Positions 1 through 5,405 of a DNA stretch of 9,815 nucleotides are shown piece by piece (the stretch's first letter is position 1; each line of letters opens with the position of its first letter). The translations under genes were made by a program, and so were the position numbers. The notes below the pieces were generated by a model that was given only the letters and a program-made list of their open reading frames with translations, did not search any database and was not told where the DNA came from. Source of the stretch: an uncultured Emergencia sp. (GTDB lineage Bacteria; Bacillota; Clostridia; Peptostreptococcales; Anaerovoracaceae); contig CALLDR010000207.1 of the NCBI GenBank assembly GCA_937997955.1, forward strand, positions 1 through 9,815. The letters run 5' to 3'.

Positions 1-34
1 GGCCGGGAAATAACGAGAAAGGGGACCAAGAAGA

Positions 35-106
35 ATGGTTGAATATACCTTTGATCTGATATATTCGCTTTTAAATTACAGCAAACGCCGGGTTTTAACC
101 CTGTAA
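35..106 (+). CDS. Possible 23-residue small ORF or leader peptide
   Basis: An ATG at 35 opens a 23-codon frame ending in TAA at 104-106. It is preceded by AGGGG at 20-24, about ten bases upstream, which is a usable but not ideal ribosome binding site. The peptide starts MVEYTFDLIYSLL and ends with a basic stretch SKRRVLTL, so it has a short hydrophobic, aromatic half and a charged tail. The frame overlaps two of the inverted repeats in this region, which would suit a leader peptide. Nothing else supports translation, and a frame of this size can occur by chance. Confidence 0.18.
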   Translation: MVEYTFDLIYSLLNYSKRRVLTL

Positions 107-276
107 GACAGGAAATTCTGGAGCGATCGGCGGCGCATTTTCTTTGACACAGATCAAGAGTTGAGAAGCTTTCCGTTTTTCGGAGCAAATTTACCAAAAA
201 GACAGGAAGCCATTTTGTTTTAGAAAATGGAGATTGGTTTTTATTCGCGGGTCCAGAGGCCGCCGGTTTAATTTCA

Positions 277-305
277 TTGACTTTCTGTCGAAAAAAGTAT
301 ATCCT
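277..305 (+). promoter_or_regulatory. Possible sigma-A promoter for the lysO-family gene
   Basis: TTGACT at 277-282 (five of six to the -35 consensus) is followed after 17 bases by TATCCT at 300-305 (four of six to the -10 consensus). Transcription would begin near 312 and give a leader of about 50 bases before the TTG start. If this is the real promoter, the inverted repeats farther upstream would not be in the mRNA of this gene. The -10 match is weak. Confidence 0.35.
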
Positions 306-346
306 GAGTAATAGTGAAATCAGAATCCGCACTCTGCGGCGGATTG

Positions 347-353
347 AAAGGAG
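347..353 (+). promoter_or_regulatory. Ribosome binding site fixing the TTG start of the lysO-family gene
   Basis: AAAGGAG lies nine bases before the TTG at 363-365. No in-frame ATG or GTG near it fits as well, and the encoded protein begins with a membrane segment exactly as family members do, so TTG is the start. Confidence 0.75.
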
Positions 354-362
354 ATCTGGGAA

Positions 363-1361
363 TTGAAAGATTTGCTGTTGTTTTTGGTACTTGCCGCAAT
401 CGGATACTTTGTTGGAAGCAAGCTTCGCGGCTATCAAAATCTGACCCGCTGGTCGGGGCACGTTCAGACTGGCGCGATCATGGTGCTGATCTTCACCATG
501 GGCGTAAGAATGGGATCCAATGAAGAGGTCGTCGAAAATCTCAGTTCCATCGGCCTGATTTCCGCGGCGCTGGCGGTTATTGTCATGATCGCGTCGGCGA
601 TATCTGCTTTTATCGTCAGGAAATGCATCGGTATGGACCGCTTTGCCAGAATGAAAGACGAGAAGATTTCTCCGGATCCGGCTGCCGAGACCGGCATGGC
701 CGACGCAAATGCAGATGCCGGTCAAAGCGCTTCACAAAGGATCATCGCCGTGTTGATTCTCATTTCTGTGGCTACAGGTCTTCTTTCCGGCTATTTCTTA
801 GGCTCTGAGGCTGACCCGGACACAGCGTCCTCAGTCATCGGCTGTGCTGGACTCATCGTCAACTTCGGCCTCTCTGTTTTGCTGTTTCTGACCGGCGTCA
901 ATATCGGCGTCGACGGCACTGTTGTGGAAAGCTTTAAGAAGGTTGGCTTCAAAATCCTGCTGTTCCCCGTCGCGGCCATCTTCGCGGCGCTGCTGGCGGC
1001 GGCGGCTTTTGCCCTGCTTGCCGGACAGAGCCTGCGGGAGACCCTGGCTGAAAGCGCGGGCTTCGGCTGGTATACCATCGCCTCTGCGATCATCATGGAC
1101 AAAGGGCTCGTCAGCTGCGCGGCTGTCGCTTTTATGCACAATCTTCTCCGCGAATACTTCACGCTGCTGTCTGTACCCGTTCTTGCCAAAAAAATCGGAT
1201 ACATGGAGACGATCTCTCTGGCCGGTGGAACGGCTATGGGCGTGTGCCTGCCGGTGATCGCGAAATCTACCCGCAGCGATGTGACCGTCTATTCGTTTCT
1301 GTCCGGCCTGATCCACGCCGCTTCTGTGCCGGTCCTCATTCCCCTGCTGCTGGGCGTGTAG
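363..1361 (+). CDS. lysO: LysO-family lysine exporter (DUF340), integral membrane protein
   Basis: The 332-residue product is a polytopic membrane protein of the LysO/YbjE family; the characterised E. coli member exports L-lysine. Visible hydrophobic segments lie at about 3-18, 37-49, 62-85, 127-147, 155-178, 195-220, 235-256, 262-275 and 308-332. The family hallmarks are the C-terminal block with GWYTIAS at about 235-241, LLREYFTLL at about 261-269 and the final hydrophobic helix. The two halves echo each other: VLIFTMGVRMGS...VVE at 41-58 resembles VLLFLTGVNIGV...VVE at 172-189, ten identities over 25 positions. Between the halves is a soluble, charged linker (about 90-126). The gene starts with TTG, has a good ribosome binding site, and stands alone or with the following GNAT gene 51 bp downstream. 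Lysine as substrate is inferred from the family; another amino acid or diamine is possible. Confidence 0.87.
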   Translation: MKDLLLFLVLAAIGYFVGSKLRGYQNLTRWSGHVQTGAIMVLIFTMGVRMGSNEEVVENLSSIGLISAALAVIVMIASAISAFIVRKCIGMDRFARMKDEKISPDPAAETGMADANADAGQSASQRIIAVLILISVATGLLSGYFLGSEADPDTASSVIGCAGLIVNFGLSVLLFLTGVNIGVDGTVVESFKKVGFKILLFPVAAIFAALLAAAAFALLAGQSLRETLAESAGFGWYTIASAIIMDKGLVSCAAVAFMHNLLREYFTLLSVPVLAKKIGYMETISLAGGTAMGVCLPVIAKSTRSDVTVYSFLSGLIHAASVPVLIPLLLGV

Positions 1362-1369
1362 GATCGCTT

Positions 1370-1396
1370 TTTCCATATTATCTTATCGGATATAAT
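1370..1396 (+). promoter_or_regulatory. Possible promoter for the small GNAT gene
   Basis: A perfect TATAAT at 1391-1396 follows a weak -35-like TTTCCA at 1370-1375 with a short 15-base spacer. The predicted start of transcription, near 1403, would fall on the ribosome binding site and leave a leader of only about ten bases, which argues against it. TATAAT also lies within the palindrome GATATAATATC (1389-1399). Read-through from the upstream gene is an alternative, since no terminator is visible between them. Confidence 0.25.
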
Positions 1397-1402
1397 ATCT
1401 AT

Positions 1403-1407
1403 GGAGG
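1403..1407 (+). promoter_or_regulatory. Ribosome binding site that decides the GNAT start
   Basis: GGAGG is five bases before the ATG at 1413 and overlaps the earlier in-frame ATG at 1401. The earlier ATG therefore has no room for its own binding site, and 1413 is the start. Confidence 0.85.
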
Positions 1408-1412
1408 TTCCC

Positions 1413-1847
1413 ATGATTCGAGAAATTGTCAGCGCAGATTTGAACGGTCTTCTGCAGCTGTATACACATCTCCACAATAATCCGCTTCCGGAACAGTCCG
1501 ATGCGCTGTCCGTGCTATGGAATACGATTCTGGATGATAAAAACCACCACATCATCGTTGCCGAGCTAGATGGAAGAATTGTCTCCTCCTGCGTCTGCGT
1601 CATCATTCCAAATCTGACCAACAGCCAGCGGCCTTATGCCCTCATAGAAAACGTAGTCACGGAGGAATCCTGCAGAAACCGCGGCTTGGCCGCGCAGTGT
1701 TTGAATTATGCAAAAGACATCGCTCAACGCGAAAACTGCTACAAGATCATGCTGCTCACCGGTTCAAAGCTGGAGAGCACGCTCCAATTCTACGAGCAGG
1801 CGGGATACGACCGAAATGAGAAAACTGCATTTATCCAGCGGCTATAA
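1413..1847 (+). CDS. GNAT-family N-acetyltransferase
   Basis: The 144-residue protein is a compact single-domain GNAT enzyme that would transfer an acetyl group from acetyl-CoA to an amine; the substrate is unknown. It begins MIREIVSADLNGLLQLY, the usual beta1-alpha1 opening. The central strands include HHIIVAELDGRIVSSCV (about 45-61) and ENVVTEESCRNRGLA (79-93), in which RNRGLA is the pyrophosphate-binding loop. Near the C-terminus LESTLQFYEQAGYDRN matches the common GNAT ending with FYEQAGY. The length is normal for a small GNAT. It follows the LysO-family gene by 51 bp on the same strand and ends only seven bases before the end of the convergent hydrolase gene. No terminator hairpin is visible between the converging genes, although a T run follows at 1851-1856. 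Confidence 0.85.
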   Translation: MIREIVSADLNGLLQLYTHLHNNPLPEQSDALSVLWNTILDDKNHHIIVAELDGRIVSSCVCVIIPNLTNSQRPYALIENVVTEESCRNRGLAAQCLNYAKDIAQRENCYKIMLLTGSKLESTLQFYEQAGYDRNEKTAFIQRL

Positions 1848-1854
1848 GATTTTT

Positions 1855-2664
1855 TTATTCTACCTCTATTTTCATGCCTACGCCGACTTCCTCCACGGGC
1901 AGTTCTGCCAGCATAGCTGCCTTTGCCCGCAGGGACACGCAGTGGCATGGATACAGCTTTCTCAACTCGCAGCTTCGGAAATACGCCATGGTCTTGTCCA
2001 GACGCTCCCCCTCGTCAAAGAGATGAAATCCGCCTAAAACGCCGTCAATACGGTCATCTCCACAAACTTTTTTCGCATATTCGACGATGTTGCAGATGCC
2101 GCTGTGGGAGCAGCCTGTAATGATGAACAGGCCGCCGCGTCCTTTATAGGCCAGCGCCGTATCGTCGAGAACAAAGTCATCTGCCCAGTCTTCGTCCTTT
2201 CTCTGCTTTCCCACAGGTTCTTTTGCCTCAAAGTCATTTTGACGCGGTATTTCACCGAGCCAAATCAACCGGTCAGTCAGAGGCACTGGACCGCTGGACA
2301 GGACAAGCTTTGCCGACGCTGCCGCTTCCTCCCGGGAAAAAGGCGCGCCAAAGGCGCCCGTATCGTCCTCCTTCGGCAGAAAGCAATCCGGATGGGCGAT
2401 CAAAGAGACTTGAGACAGGTCTGCTCCCTTCGATAAAAATTGAAAGCCCCTGGTATGATCGTTATGGCCGTGGGAGAAGACAATGTGGGTCAGCGCCGAC
2501 AAATCGATATCCATCAGTTCGGCATTCCGCAGCAGTATATCGGAGTATCCGGTATCGAACAGAATCCGTTTGCCATCTTCTTCGATATAGTAGCTCACAG
2601 CAGGCTCGCCCAGGTAATATTCGTCAATATATGTATTATTGTCAACCAGTACTTGCAGTTTCAT
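1855..2664 (-). CDS. MBL-fold metallohydrolase, COG1237 type
   Basis: The 269-residue protein has the metallo-beta-lactamase fold, a cytoplasmic metal-dependent hydrolase type. Metal ligands are visible: SHGHNDH gives H65, H67, D69 and H70; GCSHSG gives H187; GGFHLF gives H214. ILFDTGYSD at 34-42 is the expected strand and loop before the metal site. GEIPRQNDFE followed by a DDTAL segment and TGCSHSGICNIVEYA (183-197) is the pattern of the COG1237 subgroup. That subgroup is often named after an archaeal dihydropterin ribofuranosylaminobenzene phosphate synthase; that name should not be taken as the function here. No signal peptide is visible. It lies 176 bp downstream of the kinase-like gene on the same strand and may have its own promoter, though I find none. 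Confidence 0.87.
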   Translation of the reverse strand: MKLQVLVDNNTYIDEYYLGEPAVSYYIEEDGKRILFDTGYSDILLRNAELMDIDLSALTHIVFSHGHNDHTRGFQFLSKGADLSQVSLIAHPDCFLPKEDDTGAFGAPFSREEAAASAKLVLSSGPVPLTDRLIWLGEIPRQNDFEAKEPVGKQRKDEDWADDFVLDDTALAYKGRGGLFIITGCSHSGICNIVEYAKKVCGDDRIDGVLGGFHLFDEGERLDKTMAYFRSCELRKLYPCHCVSLRAKAAMLAELPVEEVGVGMKIEVE

Positions 2665-2669
2665 AAACA

Positions 2670-2676
2670 CCTCCTT
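2670..2676 (-). promoter_or_regulatory. Ribosome binding site that decides the hydrolase start
   Basis: On the minus strand AAGGAGG sits five bases before the ATG at 2664. An in-frame GTG at 2670-2668 overlaps it and cannot be used with it, so translation starts at 2664. Confidence 0.85.
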
Positions 2677-2722
2677 ACTCTCAACTCTCTTTCGCCCGCG
2701 CTCTTCTGCTCAACACTCGACC

Positions 2723-2798
2723 GTGGCCGCCGCGGATCAGCCGCGAAACCGGTGTCCCTTCTGCCAATCGCGGGCAGTGGTTTTTCGACAGCGGCCAC
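2723..2798. repeat. Nested inverted repeat between kinase-like and hydrolase genes
   Basis: GTGGCCGC (2723-2730) is the exact reverse complement of GCGGCCAC (2791-2798). Inside are GAAACC (2745-2750) facing GGTTTTTC (2779-2786), and CTGCC (2761-2765) facing GGCAG (2773-2777) with a seven-base loop. Together they could form a long, interrupted hairpin. A second inverted pair, CCGCG/CGCGG, follows at 2808-2835. There is no T tract, so it is not a standard terminator. On the minus strand it would lie in the leader of the hydrolase gene or in the tail of the kinase-like gene. Confidence 0.5.
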
Positions 2799-2840
2799 TT
2801 CCTTTGACCGCGAAAAGCTCTGCCAAACCGCGCGGACGTT

Positions 2841-3359
2841 TCAGTTTTCTTTCTCAGGCGCGCAGCGGCTTTCTATAAAGCGGATCGCCGCTTCCTGACT
2901 ATTAAAGACCCGAAACCTGTCGCCGTGTTCCGACAGCCGTTCTATAAGGCTTTGCTTTTTACGGTTAAACTCAAATACCCATTTGAGATTGTCCAGCAAA
3001 AATGCCAGGGTCGGCGCCGTATTGCAGCGTTCTCTCCCCTTTCTCTGCCTGATCCACCGTAAAAACACTCTTTTCAGCCTGACAAAGGTGCTGACGTCCA
3101 GAAGGATAATGTAGTCACACACATCAAAGCTTTCATTGAGGCATGCACGGGGCGAACCCTCTACGATCCAGCTTTCCCCGGCCAGAATCTCCGCAAAGAG
3201 CCTGTCCCGTTGACGGTCCGGCCTCCTGACGTCGCCGCTTTCCGTCCGTTCCCATACGATATTGTCCTTCTCGAAGCAGGGGATTCCATATTTCTCGGAC
3301 AGCTGTGCCGCCATGGTGGTTTTTCCGCTGGCAACAGAACCAATGATATCAATCTTCAT
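2841..3359 (-). CDS. Adenylate-kinase-like P-loop NTPase (FlaR-like family)
   Basis: The 172-residue protein begins MKIDIIGSVASGKTTMAAQL, with the Walker A P-loop GSVASGKT at 7-14. FEKDNIVWER (about 29-38) and WIVEGSPR (about 64-71) correspond to substrate-side elements of small nucleotide kinase-like proteins. YIILLDVS (about 83-90) is the Walker-B-like strand. A basic lid-like segment, RWIRQRKGRER, follows at about 101-111. Such proteins are often annotated as DNA topology modulation protein FlaR or simply AAA ATPase; the true substrate is not known. The start chosen (ATG at 3359-3357) overlaps the end of the HTH gene by 11 bp and has GGAG ten bases upstream. The longer frame upstream of it is only the antisense extension through the HTH gene. 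It is the third gene of the DUF2975-HTH operon. Confidence 0.8.
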   Translation of the reverse strand: MKIDIIGSVASGKTTMAAQLSEKYGIPCFEKDNIVWERTESGDVRRPDRQRDRLFAEILAGESWIVEGSPRACLNESFDVCDYIILLDVSTFVRLKRVFLRWIRQRKGRERCNTAPTLAFLLDNLKWVFEFNRKKQSLIERLSEHGDRFRVFNSQEAAIRFIESRCAPEKEN

Positions 3360-3564
3360 CTCTTTGATACTCCAGAATATCTCCCGGCTGGCAGTCCAGC
3401 ACCTGGCAGATAGCGGACAATGTAGAAAACCGGATCGCCGTAACCCGGTTGTTTTTGATCTTTGACAGGTTGACATTGGAGATGCCTACCTTCTCCGCCA
3501 GCTCGTTGAGCGAGATCTTCCGTTCCACCATCATGCGGTCCAGCCGCAGTATGATTTTTCCCAT
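3349..3564 (-). CDS. Small Xre/Cro-type HTH regulator, YozG-like
   Basis: The 71-residue protein is almost entirely one helix-turn-helix domain of the Cro/C1 type. ISLNELAEKVGISNVNLSKIK at 17-37 covers the two core helices; LSKIKNNR is the end of the recognition helix. FSTLSAICQVLDCQPGDILEY is the usual C-terminal half of YozG-like regulators. It follows the DUF2975 gene so closely that its ribosome binding site AAGGAGG (3570-3576) overlaps that gene's TAA stop, implying coupled translation. It probably represses its own operon, and two matching palindromes near the promoter are good candidate operators. Pairing of a DUF2975 membrane protein with such a regulator is well known, for example yoaS-yozG in Bacillus subtilis. 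Confidence 0.9.
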   Translation of the reverse strand: MGKIILRLDRMMVERKISLNELAEKVGISNVNLSKIKNNRVTAIRFSTLSAICQVLDCQPGDILEYQRDED

Positions 3565-3574
3565 AATATCCTCC

Positions 3575-4132
3575 TTAGAGCAGTCCTTCTACGTCCTCTT
3601 CCAGCTTGATGCCCCGCGAAAATACCTGGGTCAGGCAGAGGATCAAAAGTCCTGTAATGAAGCCTCCCATATCCATGCTGATCTCGGCGGATTCCACACC
3701 TATGATGAGGCGGGAGATCCAGGACAGGGTCAGCCCGATGATCGGCATGGAAATGTAAAAAATACCGATTTCCTTTACCATGCGCGCGTTATCCTCCTGA
3801 AACGGCGTGCCTCCCCGGCTGTTTTTGATGATCAGATAGGCGTTGCGGAACACCATAGCCATCAGGGACAACAGCAGTATGCCTGCGACAGAGAACATGG
3901 CGACAGCAGTCATGGTCAGTCCCCCGCTTCCGTCAGAGACGCCGATTTCAAATCCATAGGTTTTAAAGAAGCCCGTATTGTACTCCAAAACGCCGCTGTC
4001 AAGGAGCCCGTTCAGCCAATCCTTTGCCGTCAAAGAGCAGACCAGCAGCGCCGCCATGCAGATCGCGCCGATCCAGTGTAAAACTTCTACGATTTTCGCC
4101 GCTGTCATGGCGGCCTTGCTGATATTTCTCAT
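3575..4132 (-). CDS. DUF2975 domain membrane protein
   Basis: The 185-residue product has four hydrophobic segments at about 13-34, 72-96, 119-145 and 156-172, with an extracytoplasmic or loop region (about 36-70) between the first two. The segment RGGTPFQEDNARMVKEIG at about 106-123 is the conserved DUF2975 signature between the second and third membrane helices. The function of the family is unknown; because it is encoded with a small HTH regulator, it may sense a membrane signal or control the regulator. AGGAGG lies six bases before the ATG. The gene is first in its operon, with a strong promoter at 4196-4224 and a leader of about 55-60 bases. Confidence 0.88.
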   Translation of the reverse strand: MRNISKAAMTAAKIVEVLHWIGAICMAALLVCSLTAKDWLNGLLDSGVLEYNTGFFKTYGFEIGVSDGSGGLTMTAVAMFSVAGILLLSLMAMVFRNAYLIIKNSRGGTPFQEDNARMVKEIGIFYISMPIIGLTLSWISRLIIGVESAEISMDMGGFITGLLILCLTQVFSRGIKLEEDVEGLL

Positions 4133-4150
4133 GATAATCCTCCTGTGTTA

Positions 4151-4161
4151 TGATTCAATCA
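4151..4161. promoter_or_regulatory. Candidate operator 1, palindrome TGATTCAATCA
   Basis: This 11-bp palindrome with a single central base lies in the leader of the DUF2975 operon, seven bases above its AGGAGG ribosome binding site. It matches the palindrome at 4189-4199 at nine of eleven positions; the shared form is TGATWCWATCA. A repressor bound here would block elongation or sit beside the promoter complex. Its role is inferred from symmetry, repetition and position. Confidence 0.5.
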
Positions 4162-4188
4162 AACTTTCACAAATCTGCCGGCTTTTGA

Positions 4189-4199
4189 TGATACTATCA
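4189..4199. promoter_or_regulatory. Candidate operator 2, palindrome TGATACTATCA over the -10 element
   Basis: This palindrome (extending to ATGATACTATCAT at 4188-4200) overlaps the -10 hexamer and the expected transcription start of the DUF2975 operon. It shares the TGATWCWATCA form with the palindrome centred 38 bp away. Its position is that of a classic repressor operator, most simply for the HTH protein encoded second in the operon. Confidence 0.55.
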
Positions 4200-4224
4200 T
4201 AACGCAGATTTTTATCTTTGTCAA
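4196..4224 (-). promoter_or_regulatory. Sigma-A-type promoter of the DUF2975-HTH-kinase operon
   Basis: Reading the minus strand, a perfect TTGACA (4224-4219) is followed after exactly 17 bases by TATGAT (4201-4196), five of six to the -10 consensus. The surrounding DNA is AT-rich. Transcription would begin near 4189 and run into the DUF2975 gene at 4132. This is the best promoter in the window. Confidence 0.85.
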
Positions 4225-4236
4225 TACATTTTTAAT

Positions 4237-4270
4237 GTTTAACGATAAACTATTTTCGTTTTACGTAAAA
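4237..4270. promoter_or_regulatory. Two AT-rich palindromes upstream of the -35
   Basis: GTTTA/TAAAC arms flank ACGA at 4237-4250, and TTTTACGTAAAA at 4259-4270 is a perfect 12-bp palindrome. The sequence ACGTAAAAT recurs directly ten bases later (to 4281). They lie just upstream of the DUF2975 promoter, where activator or extra repressor sites would be, and also just past the end of the thioesterase gene. They do not match the TGATWCWATCA pair, so they would serve another protein, if any. Confidence 0.3.
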
Positions 4271-4321
4271 TCACGTAAAATATCGGACAGTATTTCCAGC
4301 CACCGCCCTCGGCTGCGCGGC

Positions 4322-4744
4322 TTAAACCGGCTCTTCCATCAAAGCTTTCAGCCCCTCGCAAAAGTCAGGAAGATCTTTCATCAGCCGCAGAGGGCGGCCG
4401 CCAGCCCGCAGAAAACAGTGGGTCGTAGCGCCGGTGCAGACCACTTTGCCGCCAGATGTCATGGTATATCCCAGTTTCACCCGGGCGCTGGAAAGCTCTA
4501 TCACCTTTACCGTAATGAGAATCACATCTGCGTAAGTGGTAGCGTGTTTGAAATCACATTCTACAGAAAGCACCGGCGATATGACGCCCTCCGCTTCCAT
4601 CCTGTCATAACCCCAGCCGATCTCCTCCAAAACGTAGGTCCGCGCTTCCTCCATAAACCTGATGTAATTTGAATGGTGTGTGACCTGCATCCGGTCTGTC
4701 TCATAATATTGTACTTTATGTTCGTAAGGTTTGATCTCTTTCAT
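4322..4744 (-). CDS. YbgC-like acyl-CoA thioesterase (hotdog fold)
   Basis: The 140-residue protein matches the single-domain 4-hydroxybenzoyl-CoA/YbgC-type thioesterases, which hydrolyse acyl-CoA or acyl-ACP thioesters in the cytoplasm. The N-terminal signature VQYYETDRMQVTHHSNY (11-27) carries the expected catalytic aspartate D17 and the HxNY-like element HSNY (24-27), followed by RFMEEAR on the long central helix. The rest forms the beta-sheet, with SVECDFKHATTYAD and KVVCTGATTHCFL as typical strands. Length is normal. Its ribosome binding site AGGAG overlaps the stop region of the upstream GNAT gene and the gap is six bases, so the two are co-translated. A CAGCC/GGCTG hairpin at 4297-4315 lies just beyond the stop but lacks a T tract. 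The acyl substrate cannot be told from sequence. Confidence 0.88.
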   Translation of the reverse strand: MKEIKPYEHKVQYYETDRMQVTHHSNYIRFMEEARTYVLEEIGWGYDRMEAEGVISPVLSVECDFKHATTYADVILITVKVIELSSARVKLGYTMTSGGKVVCTGATTHCFLRAGGRPLRLMKDLPDFCEGLKALMEEPV

Positions 4745-4750
4745 CTTGCA

Positions 4751-5293
4751 TCACTCCTGTCCTTCCTCATATTTCAACTCCCACGTAACGGCATCATATG
4801 GCAGACCTCTGACCTGCCTGTAGTTTTCTACGCGGCATACCTCCCTGAATCCCAGTTTTTCCGCCACTCTGATCATCGGTTTGTTCCCCGACCAGGTCTG
4901 GGTGTAAAAAGCATGGTATCCCTGACTCCGCAGATATTCTATAAATTTCAGCACAGCTTCACTCCCGATACCCCGGCTCCGATTGTCCGCCGCAGGTATA
5001 TTGATGCCGAGAACGGGGCGCTGATCCGGGTTTTCCATATAGCCCAGGTCCGTATACCAGCATACCCAGCCGATATGCACACCATCGAGCTCGATTTCAA
5101 ATCTCTTCCTTAACGCCTTATCATCTAGGCCCCTTTTCTTATGAAAGAAGGCAGTCCAATGGTCTCTCTCCCTCTCCTCATCGGTTTCCACCGGCTCCCA
5201 CGGCGCATCCCACTGGGTCCACTCCGTTTCAACAGTAAACCATCTGACATAATCTTCAATATCGCTTTCCAGCATATCTCGCAAAAGAACCAA
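4751..5293 (-). CDS. GNAT-family N-acetyltransferase
   Basis: With the TTG start at 5293 the protein has 180 residues and begins MVLLRDMLESDIEDYVRWF, the normal opening of RimJ/RimL-like GNAT enzymes. It has a tryptophan-rich N-terminal part (W18, W25, W28, W32). The acetyl-CoA loop is RSRGIG (105-110), and the C-terminal part has WSGNKPMIRVAEKLGFREVCR, in which NKPMIRVAEKLGF is the family hallmark. The acceptor may be an amino acid, an antibiotic amine or a protein N-terminus; none is indicated. It is the first gene of a two-gene unit with the acyl-CoA thioesterase. I see no clear promoter in the 110 bp above it, and the repeat array lies directly upstream. Confidence 0.87.
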   Translation of the reverse strand: MVLLRDMLESDIEDYVRWFTVETEWTQWDAPWEPVETDEERERDHWTAFFHKKRGLDDKALRKRFEIELDGVHIGWVCWYTDLGYMENPDQRPVLGINIPAADNRSRGIGSEAVLKFIEYLRSQGYHAFYTQTWSGNKPMIRVAEKLGFREVCRVENYRQVRGLPYDAVTWELKYEEGQE

Positions 5294-5405
5294 AACTATC
5301 CTCCGTTTCCGCAACAATTTTTCTGCATCGATTTAAGCTGATGATTTTTTCAAATGCACACCAAAAAATATCTGCTGGGTATTTCGCTCCTTTGAATTAG
5401 GGTTT
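5294..5405. other. Leader region of the GNAT-thioesterase pair
   Basis: This stretch lies between the GNAT start and the repeat array. On the minus strand it holds TTGAAA and TTGGTG as possible -35 hexamers, but no -10 element at an acceptable distance. The only firm feature is the ribosome binding site listed separately. No gene is visible. Confidence 0.4.
5300..5304 (-). promoter_or_regulatory. Ribosome binding site that decides the TTG start of the GNAT gene
   Basis: GGAGG on the minus strand is six bases before TTG at 5293-5291. A farther in-frame TTG at 5317 has no such site, and the internal ATG at 5275 would remove the conserved LRD opening of the family. Confidence 0.75.

Larger units (their letters stand above)
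1..362. other. Gene-poor left edge with several inverted repeats; possible structured leader
   Basis: No convincing gene lies in this stretch. Frames open from the left edge stop by base 57, so at most a short gene end is present. Inverted repeats are plentiful. GAATATA (41-47) pairs with TATATTC (60-66). GGGTT/AACCC sits at 90-101. CCTGT/ACAGG at 100-112 shares bases with the previous hairpin. CCATTTT (210-216) pairs with AAAATGG (224-230). A longer-range 10-bp stem with two G-U pairs joins 125-134 to 259-268. GCGG (247-250) can alternatively pair with CCGC (260-263), which would compete with that long stem. This looks like a folded RNA or the 3' part of an upstream transcript, but I recognise no riboswitch class; lysine L-box motifs are absent. 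Confidence 0.4.

Noticed and set aside
137..172. SAM riboswitch or promoter suggested by TTGACA at 144-149 and ATCAAGAG at 152-159
   Set aside because: No -10 element lies at the right distance, and none of the other S-box blocks are present.
1..362. Lysine riboswitch (L-box) before the LysO-family gene
   Set aside because: The conserved AGAGGTGC and GCCGAAG-type blocks expected of the L-box are not found.
314..523. 69-residue frame starting before the LysO-family gene
   Set aside because: It has no ribosome binding site and runs out of frame through the start of a well-supported membrane protein gene.
3360..3476. N-terminal extension of the kinase-like protein by 39 residues
   Set aside because: The extension reads through the HTH gene in another frame and would bury the P-loop deep in the protein; the ATG at 3359 puts it at residue 7, as in the family.
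3449..4081. 210-residue plus-strand frame across the HTH and DUF2975 genes
   Set aside because: The minus-strand genes have family motifs and perfect ribosome binding sites; this frame has neither.
4297..4315. Terminator after the thioesterase gene
   Set aside because: The CAGCC/GGCTG stem is only five base pairs with a nine-base loop and has no T tract on the minus strand.
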